Positions 52,422 to 62,451 are shown, counted from the stretch's first letter. The stretch is 64,000 bases of DNA from Terripilifer sp031921685 (GCF_031921685.1 NZ_JAPDHU010000001.1:930001-994000); one strand, 5' to 3'. Program-made: numbers and translations. Notes: generated by a model from the sequence alone, not told the origin.

Positions 52422-53975
52422 TTATGCGACGCGCGGCTGCTCCGCTTCGAAAGCGGTTTCGAGCGTCTTCTGAGCGCCCGTCAGTTTGGTGCCGTCCTCA
52501 TCGGCGAGCGCGGCGGTGGTGAGGCGGCGCAGCCAGCCGGCGCTGTCGGGCTTGCCGATCAGTTGCGGCACGTTCGACAAGACGCGCTCGAAGCGAGAAT
52601 TGCCGCGCGCCGCCGTATCCGAATAGCCTTTGACCAGACGGCGGCATTTCAGGATTTCCACGGCAAGAGGATAATCTTTCGGCGCGGTCTCGGTGACGAG
52701 CTTCAGCCAGCCGTTGAGATGCGACAGTTCCCTCTCGTGGCGCAACAGGCCGCGACGGAAGCGCCGCATGCCGGCGACCATGTAGAGCGAAAAGAACCAG
52801 AAGACCGTGCGCGTCTGCACGCGCCGGCCGCGATTGACCAGTTTGTCGAGCCGATTGAACACGGCGGGATGATTTTCGAGCCAGCGGCCGAGGCCGGCCG
52901 GCATCGTTCCCGCCACTTCCTCCATGCGCGGATGCATGAATTCGGTCATGTAAAGCAGTTGGTCCTGCTTCTTGCCGACTTCCGCATCGACCCGCGCGAA
53001 ACGGCTTGATCGCGTCTTCAGATCGGCGACGCGAATGACATCGTCATAGGCCATGGCGACGGCGACATATTTAGCCGCTTCGCGGGTTAGCGCGAAATCG
53101 TGCCTCTCGCCCGACAGGCTCGTGTCGAGGCGATGGATCGCCGCGATGCGATCGAGATAGTCCTGCGCGTAGGCCGGATCCTGGTAATCGACCAGACGGG
53201 TGATGGCGGTATAGAGCAGCGGCGTCAAAGCCGCCGGATAGTTCTGCCGGATCTGCTGCAACAGCTTGTCGAGACGCGGATCCTTCAGAGATTGTGGCGG
53301 CTCCAGAAATTCCTTGCCGCTCGTCTTCTCCACCGTCTCGACGACCGGCGTGACAGTGCGCTCGAAGCCCGCACCGAAGGCTTTCAAGCTTTGGGTGACG
53401 CCCTTACCGCCGGCGCGAATGGCGCCTTCGAAGGCTTCGCGATCGAACGGCAACACTTTGGCGCCGGCCAGAGCGCCGAACATAACCGCGGAAATGACGC
53501 TGCCATTCTTCTCGGCCATCGTCTGCATGTCGAAGACGACGGAGCGCTTGGCGGCCACGGGAGTGGCTTCCACCACCACGCCGGAATCGGCGATGCCGTC
53601 GCCCGCCTGTTCCTTTTCGCTGACCGCCAAGGAGCGATGGCTCGACGCGATCAACGTCGTGCGCTCGGGCGTGACAAGCCCGCGCATCATCGAACGGCCG
53701 GCTTCCATATATTCGGCCGCCATCACCACATCGACATCACCCGGCGTCGGCATGAGCGACAGCACAGGCATGCGATCGCCCTGGGGCGGCATCATCTCGA
53801 CATAATAGATGGTGGCACCGGTGCGTTGCGCGACACCCGGCACGGAGGTGGACTGGGCGGCCCAGTTCTGGCTTTCCGCCAGCGCAACGATCCAGTCGCT
53901 GAGAACGCCGCCGCCCTGGCCACCCATGGCGAGGATGGCGAGAGCGATCGGCTTATCAGGATGTGTCCGGTCCAC
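52422..53975 (-). CDS. iorB: indolepyruvate oxidoreductase beta subunit with DUF6537
   Basis: A 517-residue protein. Residues about 10-200 are the gamma-type pyruvate:ferredoxin oxidoreductase domain (LAILAMGGQGGGVLSDWIV, VPGVAQRTGATIYYVEM); the C-terminal 300 residues are the helical DUF6537 extension seen in fused bacterial IorB. GTG at 53975 has GAAAG upstream. It lies 37 bp after iorA on the same strand and forms the oxidoreductase with it. Confidence 0.88.
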   Translation of the reverse strand: MDRTHPDKPIALAILAMGGQGGGVLSDWIVALAESQNWAAQSTSVPGVAQRTGATIYYVEMMPPQGDRMPVLSLMPTPGDVDVVMAAEYMEAGRSMMRGLVTPERTTLIASSHRSLAVSEKEQAGDGIADSGVVVEATPVAAKRSVVFDMQTMAEKNGSVISAVMFGALAGAKVLPFDREAFEGAIRAGGKGVTQSLKAFGAGFERTVTPVVETVEKTSGKEFLEPPQSLKDPRLDKLLQQIRQNYPAALTPLLYTAITRLVDYQDPAYAQDYLDRIAAIHRLDTSLSGERHDFALTREAAKYVAVAMAYDDVIRVADLKTRSSRFARVDAEVGKKQDQLLYMTEFMHPRMEEVAGTMPAGLGRWLENHPAVFNRLDKLVNRGRRVQTRTVFWFFSLYMVAGMRRFRRGLLRHERELSHLNGWLKLVTETAPKDYPLAVEILKCRRLVKGYSDTAARGNSRFERVLSNVPQLIGKPDSAGWLRRLTTAALADEDGTKLTGAQKTLETAFEAEQPRVA

Positions 53976-54012
53976 AGTCGTATCTTTCGTTTTCGTCGTT
54001 GGTTACGACCGA

Positions 54013-56163
54013 TCAGATGAACACAGGCCGGCGGGCCTCGCGCCGGCGCTGCAGGAAGCCGATGACGGCCTCGCGCACCCGCGCCACGCTGCGATCCCAG
54101 CGCGTCGGATTGTTGATGACATCGGCGCGATAGAAGGAGGGGCACAGCACGGCGGCCTCGGCGACCTCGCCGCAATTGCCGCAGCCGACGCAGGTCTGAT
54201 CGATCGCGGCGACCGGGTCGTCTTTCAACGGATCGTTGGTATGTTTCACCGACAGCGAGGGACAGCCGGACAGGCGCATGCAGGCGTGATCGCCGGTGCA
54301 GACATCCTCATCGACGCCGAAACGCTGCTTGATCGCGCGCTCGCCGTTCTTGACGGCCTTGTCGAACAGCGGCTTCACGCGACGCTGCTTGTTCAGCATG
54401 CACTCCGACGAAGCGACGATGATCTTCGGACCGGGTTCGTTGCTGGTGAGCGCTTCCTTCAAGGTGTCGCGCATCTTGCCGACATCATAGGTGCGATCGA
54501 TTTGGCGCACCCATTTGGCGCCGATGCCCTTCACCGCCGTGACGATGGAATTGTTGGTCGACCGCCGCTCGTTCTCGGCCCGCGAGGAGAGAATGTCCTG
54601 ACCGCCGGTCGCCGAAGAATAATAATTGTCGACGACGACGATCACCTGGTCCTGCTTGTTGAAGACCGCATTGCCGACACTGGACGACAGGCCGTTATGC
54701 CAGAAGCCGCCATCGCCCAGGAAGGACACCGCCTTCTTCTTCGAAGCGACATTGAAGGCCGAGGCCGAGGCCGGCCCCAGGCCATAGCCCATGGTCGTGC
54801 CGCCGAGATTGAAGGGCGGCAGAATGGAGAAGAGATGACAGCCGATATCGGAGGAAATCTGATGCGGCCCCAGCTCCTGCTCGACCAGTTTCATCGCCGC
54901 GAAGATCGGCCGTTCCGGACAGCCGGTGCAGAAGCCGGCCGGGCGCTGCGGCACCACATCGGCAAGCGCCTTGACCTTCGGATTGCTCAGCACACCGGCG
55001 GCGGTCGGCATCGGCGAGCGGTTGCCGAGCAGCGGCTTGGCATGGGCTTCGAGGAAGGTTTCGACGCCCTTAGTCAGAACGTCCGCCGTATAGTCTCCGC
55101 CGAGCGGCAGCATGCCCTTGCCTTCGAGCCGCGCATTGATGTCGCGGCGGCGCAGGATCGTGTTGACGGCCTGTTCGAGATATTCGGGATGGCCTTCCTC
55201 GACCATCAGAACCGCGCGCTTGCCGGCGCAGAACTTCGCCACCTCATCGTCGATCAGAGGGTAGGTGACGTTCATCACATAGAGCGGAATTTTCGAATCG
55301 CCATAGACGTCGGCGAGGCCGAGATATTGCAGAGCGCGAATCAGCGAATTGTACATTCCGCCTTGCAGAATGATGCCGACCTCGCCCTCTTCCGGCCCGA
55401 ACCATTCGTTCAGGCGCCGTTCCTTGATGAATTTGACGGCGGCCGGCCAACGTTCGTTGAGTTTCTGCTTGTCTTGCAGATAGGAGGCCGGCGGTAGGAC
55501 GATGCGGTTGAGATCGCGCTGCGGGTTCTGCAACGCCTCCTGCATCGTATAGCGCGGCGGGCGATTGGCCTTGGTCGTGAACTGGCCATGCACGTGACAG
55601 GCGCGGATGCGCACCTGCAGGATCACCGGCGTGTTGGAAGCTTCCGATAGTTCGAAGCCGGTTTCCACCGCGTCGACCATGGAGGGCAGATTGGGGCGCG
55701 GATCGAGCATCCACATCTGCGACTTCATCGCAAAGGCATGGGTGCGTTCCTGCGGGATCGACGACCCCTCGCCGAAATCCTCGCCGACGATGATCAACGC
55801 GCCGCCATTGACACCGCTCGACGACAGATTGGTCAGCGCATCGGAGGCGACATTGGTGCCGGCGGTGGATTTCCAGGTCACCGCACCGCGCAACGGATAC
55901 ATGACCGAGGCCGACAGCATGGCGGCAGCGGCGGCTTCCGATGCGGAGGATTCGAAATGGACGCCAAGTTCGTCGAGCACGTCCTTGGCGTCGGCCAGTA
56001 CGTCCATCAGATGCGAGATCGGCGAACCTTGATAGCCGCCGACATAGGCGACGCCCGATTGCAGCAAAGCCTTGGTGATGGCGAGAATGCCCTCGCCGCG
56101 AAAGACCTCGCCTTCACCCAGACGGAGATCCTCGACTTCACTGGCGAATGAACGCTCTGCCAT
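54013..56163 (-). CDS. iorA: indolepyruvate ferredoxin oxidoreductase alpha subunit
   Basis: A 716-residue thiamine-diphosphate oxidoreductase. The N-terminal half has GYQGSPISHLMD and the transketolase-like fold, GDGGFWHNGLSSSVGNAVFN carries the ThDP-Mg site, and CVGCGNCGEVAEAAVLCPSF is a C-terminal [4Fe-4S] motif after CTGDHACM. It converts an aryl 2-oxoacid such as indolepyruvate and CoA to aryl-acetyl-CoA with reduction of ferredoxin. AAGGAG sits before the ATG. A MarR-type palindrome lies 82 bp upstream. The adjoining receptor and CoA enzymes fit aromatic amino acid degradation. Confidence 0.94.
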   Translation of the reverse strand: MAERSFASEVEDLRLGEGEVFRGEGILAITKALLQSGVAYVGGYQGSPISHLMDVLADAKDVLDELGVHFESSASEAAAAAMLSASVMYPLRGAVTWKSTAGTNVASDALTNLSSSGVNGGALIIVGEDFGEGSSIPQERTHAFAMKSQMWMLDPRPNLPSMVDAVETGFELSEASNTPVILQVRIRACHVHGQFTTKANRPPRYTMQEALQNPQRDLNRIVLPPASYLQDKQKLNERWPAAVKFIKERRLNEWFGPEEGEVGIILQGGMYNSLIRALQYLGLADVYGDSKIPLYVMNVTYPLIDDEVAKFCAGKRAVLMVEEGHPEYLEQAVNTILRRRDINARLEGKGMLPLGGDYTADVLTKGVETFLEAHAKPLLGNRSPMPTAAGVLSNPKVKALADVVPQRPAGFCTGCPERPIFAAMKLVEQELGPHQISSDIGCHLFSILPPFNLGGTTMGYGLGPASASAFNVASKKKAVSFLGDGGFWHNGLSSSVGNAVFNKQDQVIVVVDNYYSSATGGQDILSSRAENERRSTNNSIVTAVKGIGAKWVRQIDRTYDVGKMRDTLKEALTSNEPGPKIIVASSECMLNKQRRVKPLFDKAVKNGERAIKQRFGVDEDVCTGDHACMRLSGCPSLSVKHTNDPLKDDPVAAIDQTCVGCGNCGEVAEAAVLCPSFYRADVINNPTRWDRSVARVREAVIGFLQRRREARRPVFI

Positions 56164-56244
56164 GTTCCGCTCCTTCGCGGCCCTGCGCCACCTGTTATGG
56201 CGCGCTGTTTCGTACCGATCGCAATAAGATGCGCCGACGAAGTG

Positions 56245-56270
56245 AAACTATTTTATGTCTAAAATAGTTT
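56245..56270. promoter_or_regulatory. MarR operator candidate upstream of iorA
   Basis: A perfect inverted repeat of 11 bp per arm (AAACTATTTTA at 56245-56255 with TAAAATAGTTT at 56260-56270) around TGTC. The core TATTTTATGTCTAAAATA recurs, with 15 of 18 identities, at 60611-60628 between the acyl-CoA synthetases. A MarR gene lies between the two sites. Confidence 0.7.
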
Positions 56271-56346
56271 GCGTCAAGGCGCTTTCACCCCGCCGCCGCA
56301 TCCACTTCTTCATGCCTATTGAAGCGTCATTTCAAACGCTTCCTGC

Positions 56347-57510
56347 TTAGGGCGTAGCCGCCGGCAACAGTTTCCAGGCACCATTGTCGATTTTCACCAG
56401 GGTCACCGAACGTTCGTCGACACCATAGGTGCTGGCCGGCGTAAAATTATAAACGCCATAGGCGCCGGCGAGTTCTTTCGTCGAATAAAGCGCCGCACGG
56501 ATCGCAGCCCGGAATTCCGGCGTCCCCGACTTCGCGCCGGTTGCTTTGGCGCGCTTGATCGCATCGGTCAAAATCACCCAGCCGTCGAAGGCATAGGGCG
56601 AGAACCCATCGATCGCCGGCGCATTATTGGCCTTCTGATAGGTCTCGCGATAGGCGAGCGAGACCTTCTTGGTTGGGTTGGAATCGGGCAGCTGTTCGGC
56701 GACGATGACCGGCCCCGTCGGGCAGATGATGCCATTGGCAGCCTTGCCGGCGACGCGCAGGAAATCGGCGCTGATCATGCCGTTGTTGCCGTAGACCAAT
56801 CCCTTGTAGCCGCGCTCGGCGAGAGCAAGGGCGGGCAACGCGGCCGGCGTGGCGGTACCGCCGATGACGATGGCATCCGGCCGCTGCGACACGATCTTCA
56901 AGATCTGGCCGGTGACGGATGTTTCGGTGCGCGCATAACGCTCGTTGGCGACGATGTTGATGCCGGCTTCCTTAGCGCTCTCGACCAACGAGCTGTACAT
57001 CAGATCGCCCAGCGCATCGTTGAAGCCGATGAACGCCACCGTCTTCACCTTGTTCGCCTTCATGTGGCCGACAATGCCTTGGAACAACAGCAGCTGCGGT
57101 TGCAGGGACTGCACCACCCACGGGCCGCCTTCGCCTGTCGGCGGTGGCGTGATGGGGGAGACCGCGACCATCGGCACCTTCAGTTCAACCGCAATCGTCG
57201 CCATGGCCACGGTTTGCGGCGCGCCCGACGTGCCGATCAGGGCGTCGACCTTTTCCTGCTCGACGAGCTTGCGGGTGTTGCGCGCCGCCATGGATGGATC
57301 GGACGCATCGTCGAGTTCAATGACGCGAATGGGCTCGCCGTCGATCTCGCCGCGATAGACCTGGCCGGCGGCAATGCCTTTGCCAATGGGAATGCCGATG
57401 GAGGAGACGGCGCCGCTCAGGCCCGTGACGAAACCAACAACGATTTCGGCGGAGGCGGCGCCCGGCCATATCAGACCGATCGCGAGGGCAGATACCAGCA
57501 TGCGTTTCAT
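56347..57510 (-). CDS. branched-chain amino acid-type ABC substrate-binding protein (LivJ-like)
   Basis: A 387-residue receptor. Residues 1-21 are a signal peptide (LVSALAIGLIWPGAASAE); GLSGAVSSIGIPIGKGIAAGQVY, LIGTSGAPQTVAMATIAVELKVPMVA and GFSPYAFDGWVILTDAIKRA are family blocks. GGAGGTGC precedes the ATG. No Liv permease or ATPase genes lie nearby, so it must use components encoded elsewhere. Position next to iorAB suggests an aromatic acid or amino acid ligand. Confidence 0.9.
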   Translation of the reverse strand: MKRMLVSALAIGLIWPGAASAEIVVGFVTGLSGAVSSIGIPIGKGIAAGQVYRGEIDGEPIRVIELDDASDPSMAARNTRKLVEQEKVDALIGTSGAPQTVAMATIAVELKVPMVAVSPITPPPTGEGGPWVVQSLQPQLLLFQGIVGHMKANKVKTVAFIGFNDALGDLMYSSLVESAKEAGINIVANERYARTETSVTGQILKIVSQRPDAIVIGGTATPAALPALALAERGYKGLVYGNNGMISADFLRVAGKAANGIICPTGPVIVAEQLPDSNPTKKVSLAYRETYQKANNAPAIDGFSPYAFDGWVILTDAIKRAKATGAKSGTPEFRAAIRAALYSTKELAGAYGVYNFTPASTYGVDERSVTLVKIDNGAWKLLPAATP

Positions 57511-57561
57511 CGAAGCACCTCCATTGGGACACTCTCGCGAAAATCTCGCAAAAATTCCGAT

Positions 57562-58050
57562 CTATTGCACCACGCTCTCTGAAAGCTCCGGCACATTACA
57601 GCCCTGCCGATAGGTTTCGAAGGCCTGACGCAGATCGTCGGGAATTGCTATCACCGAATGATCGCGCAAAGATGTGGTCACAGTCACGAAATTGGCCCGT
57701 ACACATTCGACGCCAGCCTTGAAGGCATGCACGGACAGGGCCACCGAAGACCGGCCGATGCTCTTGACGATGATTGCGGCCTCAAGCACTTCGCCCATCG
57801 AGCTGGGCTGGGAGAAGTCGGCGGAGACATGGGCATAGCCCAGACCCATGCGCCGCTGGCCAATCAACATGGGATAGGGCAGCCCCAGGCATTGGCCATA
57901 CCAATCTTCGATTACCCCATTGAAAATATTGAAATATTCTGGCGTATAGACGATGCCGGCGGGATCGCAGTCGCCGAACCGGATCAGAAAGCTCCTGCGC
58001 CAGACGCTGCCGGGCAAGGACGAGAGCGACAGGGGAGCAAAGCGCGGCAT
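57562..58050 (-). CDS. acyl-CoA thioesterase (4-hydroxybenzoyl-CoA thioesterase-like)
   Basis: A 162-residue hot-dog thioesterase. RFGDCDPAGIVYTPEYFNIFNGVIEDWY gives the Asp in the active-site region typical of 4HBT enzymes. ATG 58050 is preferred; a TTG at 58062 is in frame. It would cleave an aryl-CoA. It lies 51 bp before the binding protein and is divergent from the MarR gene. Confidence 0.85.
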   Translation of the reverse strand: MPRFAPLSLSSLPGSVWRRSFLIRFGDCDPAGIVYTPEYFNIFNGVIEDWYGQCLGLPYPMLIGQRRMGLGYAHVSADFSQPSSMGEVLEAAIIVKSIGRSSVALSVHAFKAGVECVRANFVTVTTSLRDHSVIAIPDDLRQAFETYRQGCNVPELSESVVQ

Positions 58051-58382
58051 CAGGCCCTTCAATTTAGTTTGTGCATGAAGTTATTTAATACGTACCTGAG
58101 CATTTGGCGCGAGTCTACCGGGATGATGGACCGGCGAAGCCGGACGGGCCGGACACGAGCGACATGCCGAAAAATGCGGCTGAATGCTGCTTTCCCGTGT
58201 GGAGAACTGCCTGCCGAACGTCCAAACTCGACATCCCCATCGCGCCCCGGTAATGATTGAGATATAAAAGAGTTGGCGGATTGCCGAAATCCGGGAGCGG
58301 CAGGATGGTCGCACCAATCCGATTTCGGGCTGGACAACGCCGCATCGCATCTGAGATCAGAGGAAAATCCCAGGAGACTATT

Positions 58383-58898
58383 TTGGCGAGCAACGTGGAA
58401 AGCGATGATCTGTCTCTGGCCTCAAAGCCGGAAGAGGCAAGCGAATATCGCGCCGAGATACGGCTCTGGCTGCGGCTGCTCGCCTGCACCACTCTGATCA
58501 GTGGCAAACTGCGGCGCAATTTCCGCGAACAGTTCGATTTTACCCTGCCGCGTTTCGAGCTGTTGGCGCAGCTCGACTTCGAGCCGGGCGGCCTCGTGCT
58601 CGGCGAATTGTCCAAACGCCTGATGGTCTCGGCCGGCAATATCACGCCGATTCTCACGCGCCTGATCGAGGAAGGCTACATCACGCGCGCGCCGTCGAAT
58701 CTCGATCGCAGGGTGCAAATCGTTTGCCTCACCGTCGAAGGCCGCAAGAAATTCCGCCGCATGGCGAAGAAACACGGCCAATGGCTGAACGACATGTTCC
58801 AGGACGTCGATAGCGAAGACATCGAGGCGATGGTTCAGCAGCTCTCGCGGCTGAAGAAAGTGCTGAAGGACAGCGAGCCAGACGGCGCTGGCAAATAA
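58383..58898 (+). CDS. MarR family transcriptional regulator
   Basis: A 171-residue MarR winged-helix protein: FTLPRFELLAQLDFEPGGLVLGELSKRLMVSAGNITPILTRLIEEGYITRAPSNLDRRVQIVCLT covers the recognition helix and wing. A TTG start at 58383 with GGAG six bases upstream is best; the frame is open further upstream from 58257. Its likely operators are at 56245-56270 and 60611-60628. Ligand is probably an acyl-CoA or aromatic acid. Confidence 0.87.
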   Translation: MASNVESDDLSLASKPEEASEYRAEIRLWLRLLACTTLISGKLRRNFREQFDFTLPRFELLAQLDFEPGGLVLGELSKRLMVSAGNITPILTRLIEEGYITRAPSNLDRRVQIVCLTVEGRKKFRRMAKKHGQWLNDMFQDVDSEDIEAMVQQLSRLKKVLKDSEPDGAGK

Positions 58899-58910
58899 CT
58901 CTGCTCGTTC

Positions 58911-60548
58911 TTATCGGCGCAGCTTGTAACCCGATTTTTCGCGATCCCACATATCGGCGGTGATGCCGGCCTCGCGCAGGCTCACCTTCTTGATCTTGCC
59001 ATTCTCGGTCAACGGCATGGTATCGACAAAGCGAATGAAGCGCGGCACGGCGAAATAGGCCATCCGCCCTTCGCAATAGGTAATGAGATCGAGCGGCGGC
59101 AGATCCACGCCATCCTTGCGCTGAATGGCAACGGCCACTTCATCCTCGCCCAATTCGGACGGCACCGGATAGACCGCGCAAGCAGCGACGGCGGGATGGG
59201 CCTGGATGACGTCTTCGACCTCCCACGACGAGACATTTTCGCCGCGCCGCCGGATCGCATCCTTCATCCGATCGATGAAATAATAATGACCGCTGGCGTG
59301 TCTGACGACACGATCGCCCGAGTGAAACCACAGATTGCGCCAGGCTTCGACGGTTTTCTCGGGCATGCCGAAATAGCCGGTGGCAAAAGCGAAAGGCTCG
59401 CGGGCGCGCAGGATCAGTTCGCCCGCCTCGCCCTCAGCAAGCGGCGCATCGTTCGCATCGACAATTCGCGCCTCGACGCCATCGGCCAGATAGCCCATGG
59501 AGCCCGGCCGATCGGAGGGAATGGGGCTCGCGAAAACGAAATTGGTTTCCGTCGATCCATAGCCATCGACCAAAGGCACGCCGAAACGTTCGCGGAAGAG
59601 ATCGTGAAACCGCCCCGGCACGCCGCCGTCCAAAGCGACGCGGACGGAATGGTCCTTATCGTCAGCGCTCTCCGGCTGTGCCAGCAGGATCGCCGCCATG
59701 GCGCCAAGCAGATAAGTGACATTGGCTTTGTGCTTGCGCACCGTCGCCCAGAATCCGGACGCCGAGAATTTCGGCTCCAGCACATAGGTACAGCCGTTGA
59801 GCAGCGCCTGATAGAAAGCATTCAACGCATTGGTGTGAAAGATCGGCAATGTCGTCAGCAGGACGTCGCCTTCGCGGATGCCAAGAGCTCTCGCCGAATA
59901 GATGCCCCACCAGAACATCTGCGCCTGCGGACAGCACACACCTTTCGCCGGCCCCGTGGTGCCCGACGTGTAGAGAACGGCGACCGTATCGCCGGGACGC
60001 GGCACGGGCAGATCTTCGTCCTGCGGCACCTGGGAGGCCGCGCCGCGCGTGATGCCGGAGGCGTCGATGGTCCATGTCAGAGCCGGCAGCAGACCGGCTT
60101 CGATGACCGTGTCGAGATTGGAGCGATAAATCTCTTCCACGACCAACAGCTTCGGGCCGGAATTGCGGAAAATATGCTGCAATTGCGGGCCGCGCAGCGC
60201 CGGATTGACCGGCACGGCGATGGCGCCGAGCCAGGCGCAGCCCAGATAAATCTCCAAGAATTCCGCGCGGTTGGAGACCAGAATGGCGACGCGGTCGCCG
60301 GGCTTGATGCCGGCCGCCGCCAGCGCGCGCGCCGATACGGCCGCCTGCGACGCGGCCTGCGTATAGGTCCAGCTCACGTCGCCGGCGATCAGCAGGATGC
60401 GGTCGCCGTAGCGCGCCGCCTGGCGCTGCAAAATGGTCGGCAGAACGCGGTCGGAGGAGGCGAAGGTCGCCGCGATGTCCTGAAAGCGATCGCTGATCCC
60501 AGGAGCCTCGCTTCTTGCCCCGGAGGCCTGCCGCACATCCGCCGTCAC
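58911..60548 (-). CDS. acyl-CoA synthetase (AMP-forming)
   Basis: A 545-residue ANL-family ligase. The P-loop is LYTSGTTGPAKG, YGSTETNFV the A5 motif, WFHSGDRVVR A7, DRMKDAIRRRGENVS A8 and MPLTENGKIKKV the A10 lysine region. It activates a carboxylic acid with ATP and CoA. GTG at 60548 with AGGAG seven bases upstream is chosen over the GTG at 60569. It is divergent from a second ligase gene and ends 12 bp after the MarR stop on the opposite strand. Confidence 0.92.
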   Translation of the reverse strand: MTADVRQASGARSEAPGISDRFQDIAATFASSDRVLPTILQRQAARYGDRILLIAGDVSWTYTQAASQAAVSARALAAAGIKPGDRVAILVSNRAEFLEIYLGCAWLGAIAVPVNPALRGPQLQHIFRNSGPKLLVVEEIYRSNLDTVIEAGLLPALTWTIDASGITRGAASQVPQDEDLPVPRPGDTVAVLYTSGTTGPAKGVCCPQAQMFWWGIYSARALGIREGDVLLTTLPIFHTNALNAFYQALLNGCTYVLEPKFSASGFWATVRKHKANVTYLLGAMAAILLAQPESADDKDHSVRVALDGGVPGRFHDLFRERFGVPLVDGYGSTETNFVFASPIPSDRPGSMGYLADGVEARIVDANDAPLAEGEAGELILRAREPFAFATGYFGMPEKTVEAWRNLWFHSGDRVVRHASGHYYFIDRMKDAIRRRGENVSSWEVEDVIQAHPAVAACAVYPVPSELGEDEVAVAIQRKDGVDLPPLDLITYCEGRMAYFAVPRFIRFVDTMPLTENGKIKKVSLREAGITADMWDREKSGYKLRR

Positions 60549-60610
60549 GCTCGATCTCCTGGAAACCACGCTGACGGCAACTATGGCATAGAGGACTATG
60601 GATTACGAGA

Positions 60611-60628
60611 TATTTTATGCCTAAAGTG
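60611..60628. promoter_or_regulatory. MarR operator candidate between two acyl-CoA synthetases
   Basis: TATTTTATGCCTAAAGTG matches the perfect palindrome core at 56249-56266 at 15 of 18 positions, with the same TATTTTATG left arm. It sits in the 111-bp divergent promoter region. Confidence 0.6.
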
Positions 60629-60659
60629 ATTTCGAAAGACCGTCTCTCCTGGTGAACTC

Positions 60660-62309
60660 ATGTCGCATCTCGATGTCCTGAAGCAGTTCCGTTCTCCATA
60701 CGAAGCTTTCGCAAAAGCGGCAGCGCGGCGGCCGGATGCACCCTTCCTCATCGCGCCGGCCAGCGCCGAACTGTCCTATGCGCGCGATGGCTTTCGCATC
60801 AGCTATGGCGACCTTCTGAAACAGGTCGAGGCTCTGAAAGCGGAATTTTCCGCCGCCGGCTATGGCTGCGGCGCGCGGGTGGCGCTGCTGCTGGACAATC
60901 GCCCGGAATTTTTCGTCCATTGGCTGGCGCTCAATGCGCTGGGCGTTTCGATCGCGCCGATCAATCCGGATCTGCGGCCGGATGAACTGACCTATCAGTT
61001 GCGCAAATCGAAAGCCGATCTCCTCATTGCCGCCGATGAACGCATGGCGCTGGCGCGGCAGGCGGATTTGGGAACGACGCGCCTTATAGAGCCGGGCGCG
61101 ACCATTCCCGCGTGCCAAAGCACGGTGAGCGGGCAGAACGATGCCTCGGGCAATGAATGCGCTCTGCTCTTCACATCGGGCAGCACGGCCTTGCCGAAAG
61201 GCTGTGTGCTGTCGAACCGCTATTTCATCGGCGTCGCCGATTGGTACGTCAATCAGGGCGGCACGGCAGCGGTGAGGATCGAGGGCGAAATCAATCTGAC
61301 GCCGCTGCCGATGTTCCATATGAACGCGCTCGGTGCCAGCGCCGTCGGCATGATGGCGATCGGCGGCGCCGTCGTGCCGCTCGACCGTTTCAGCGCGACG
61401 CGCTGGTGGGCCTGCGTCGCCGACAGTGAAGCCACGATCGTGCATTGCCTAGGCGTCATTCCCGCCATTCTGCTGCAACTGCCGGTGAGCGAAGCCGAGC
61501 GGCGGCACAAGGCGCGGTTCGCCTTTGCACCGGCTGTGGATGTGCGCCATCGCGCGACCTTCGAGGAGCGCTACGGCCTTCCCATCGTCGATGCCTGGGC
61601 GATGACAGAGACTGGCGGCGCGGCCGCGACGACGACGGCGCAGGAGCCGAGCGGCTTCCCGTCGCGCTGCATTGGCCGCCCGGCGCAAAGCATGGACTAT
61701 CGACTGGTCAATGAGGAAGGCGAGGACGTGAAGACGGGCGAGCCCGGCGAATTGCTGGTGCGCGCCAAAGGCGATGATCCGAAAGCCGGTTTCTTCACCG
61801 CTTATCTCGACGATCCGCAGAGTACGGCGGAAGCCTGGGCCGGCGGCTGGTTCCACACCGGCGATTATGTTTCCGCCGGGCCCGACGGCCTGCTGACCTT
61901 CTTCGACCGCAAGAAGAGCATCGTGCGGCGCAGCGGCGAGAATATCGCCGTGCTGGAAGTCGAATCGGCTTTGCACAAACTGCCGGACGTGGAGGCGACG
62001 GCGGTGACGCCGGTGCACGACGATATCAGAGGCGAAGAGGTGTTCGCCTTCGTGGTCAAGGCCGATCCAGCAGCCAAAGCGGACGCGGCGCTGGCCGAAG
62101 CCATCGTTCAAGGCGCGGCGGCGTCCTTGGCCTATCACAAGGTGCCGGCCTACATCGCCTTCGTCGATGCCTTGCCTTTGTCATCGACGAAGAAGATCGC
62201 GCGCGGCGAGGTCAAGACCTTGGCGAACGCTGCGCTGCGCGATCAAGCTGTCTTCGACTTCAGGGCGCTGAAGGCACAATTGCGCAAGGCACCGGCCGGC
62301 AAGGCCTGA
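60660..62309 (+). CDS. acyl-CoA synthetase (AMP-forming), second copy
   Basis: A 549-residue ligase with P-loop LFTSGSTALPKG, DAWAMTETGG, WFHTGDYVS, FDRKKSIVRRSGENIAV and LPLSSTKKIARGE at the C-terminus. It differs clearly from the neighbour at 58911-60548, so it should serve a different acid. Start ATG 60660. It shares the divergent promoter and operator candidate with that neighbour. Confidence 0.92.
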   Translation: MSHLDVLKQFRSPYEAFAKAAARRPDAPFLIAPASAELSYARDGFRISYGDLLKQVEALKAEFSAAGYGCGARVALLLDNRPEFFVHWLALNALGVSIAPINPDLRPDELTYQLRKSKADLLIAADERMALARQADLGTTRLIEPGATIPACQSTVSGQNDASGNECALLFTSGSTALPKGCVLSNRYFIGVADWYVNQGGTAAVRIEGEINLTPLPMFHMNALGASAVGMMAIGGAVVPLDRFSATRWWACVADSEATIVHCLGVIPAILLQLPVSEAERRHKARFAFAPAVDVRHRATFEERYGLPIVDAWAMTETGGAAATTTAQEPSGFPSRCIGRPAQSMDYRLVNEEGEDVKTGEPGELLVRAKGDDPKAGFFTAYLDDPQSTAEAWAGGWFHTGDYVSAGPDGLLTFFDRKKSIVRRSGENIAVLEVESALHKLPDVEATAVTPVHDDIRGEEVFAFVVKADPAAKADAALAEAIVQGAAASLAYHKVPAYIAFVDALPLSSTKKIARGEVKTLANAALRDQAVFDFRALKAQLRKAPAGKA

Positions 62310-62451
62310 GGGCCTTGTAATGGCCCTTGCATGGGGTTGTTCCTCAGAATCGTCCAGCACCCCCTCCCCTGGCACCGCATCGCGGTGAAATCAGGATTCA
62401 AGATACGAGGAGAGGACGGCGGAATTATGCTGCTGGTTTGCTAAAGGTGAA

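Noticed and set aside
53809..55497. A 562-residue plus-strand frame
   Set aside because: Antisense to iorA and iorB, with low-complexity shadow composition.
58060..58120. A possible third MarR site near the thioesterase start
   Set aside because: The AT-rich sequence shares only short words with the palindromes at 56245 and 60611 and is not symmetric.
59196..60629. A 477-residue plus-strand frame
   Set aside because: Antisense to the acyl-CoA synthetase, whose motifs are complete on the other strand.
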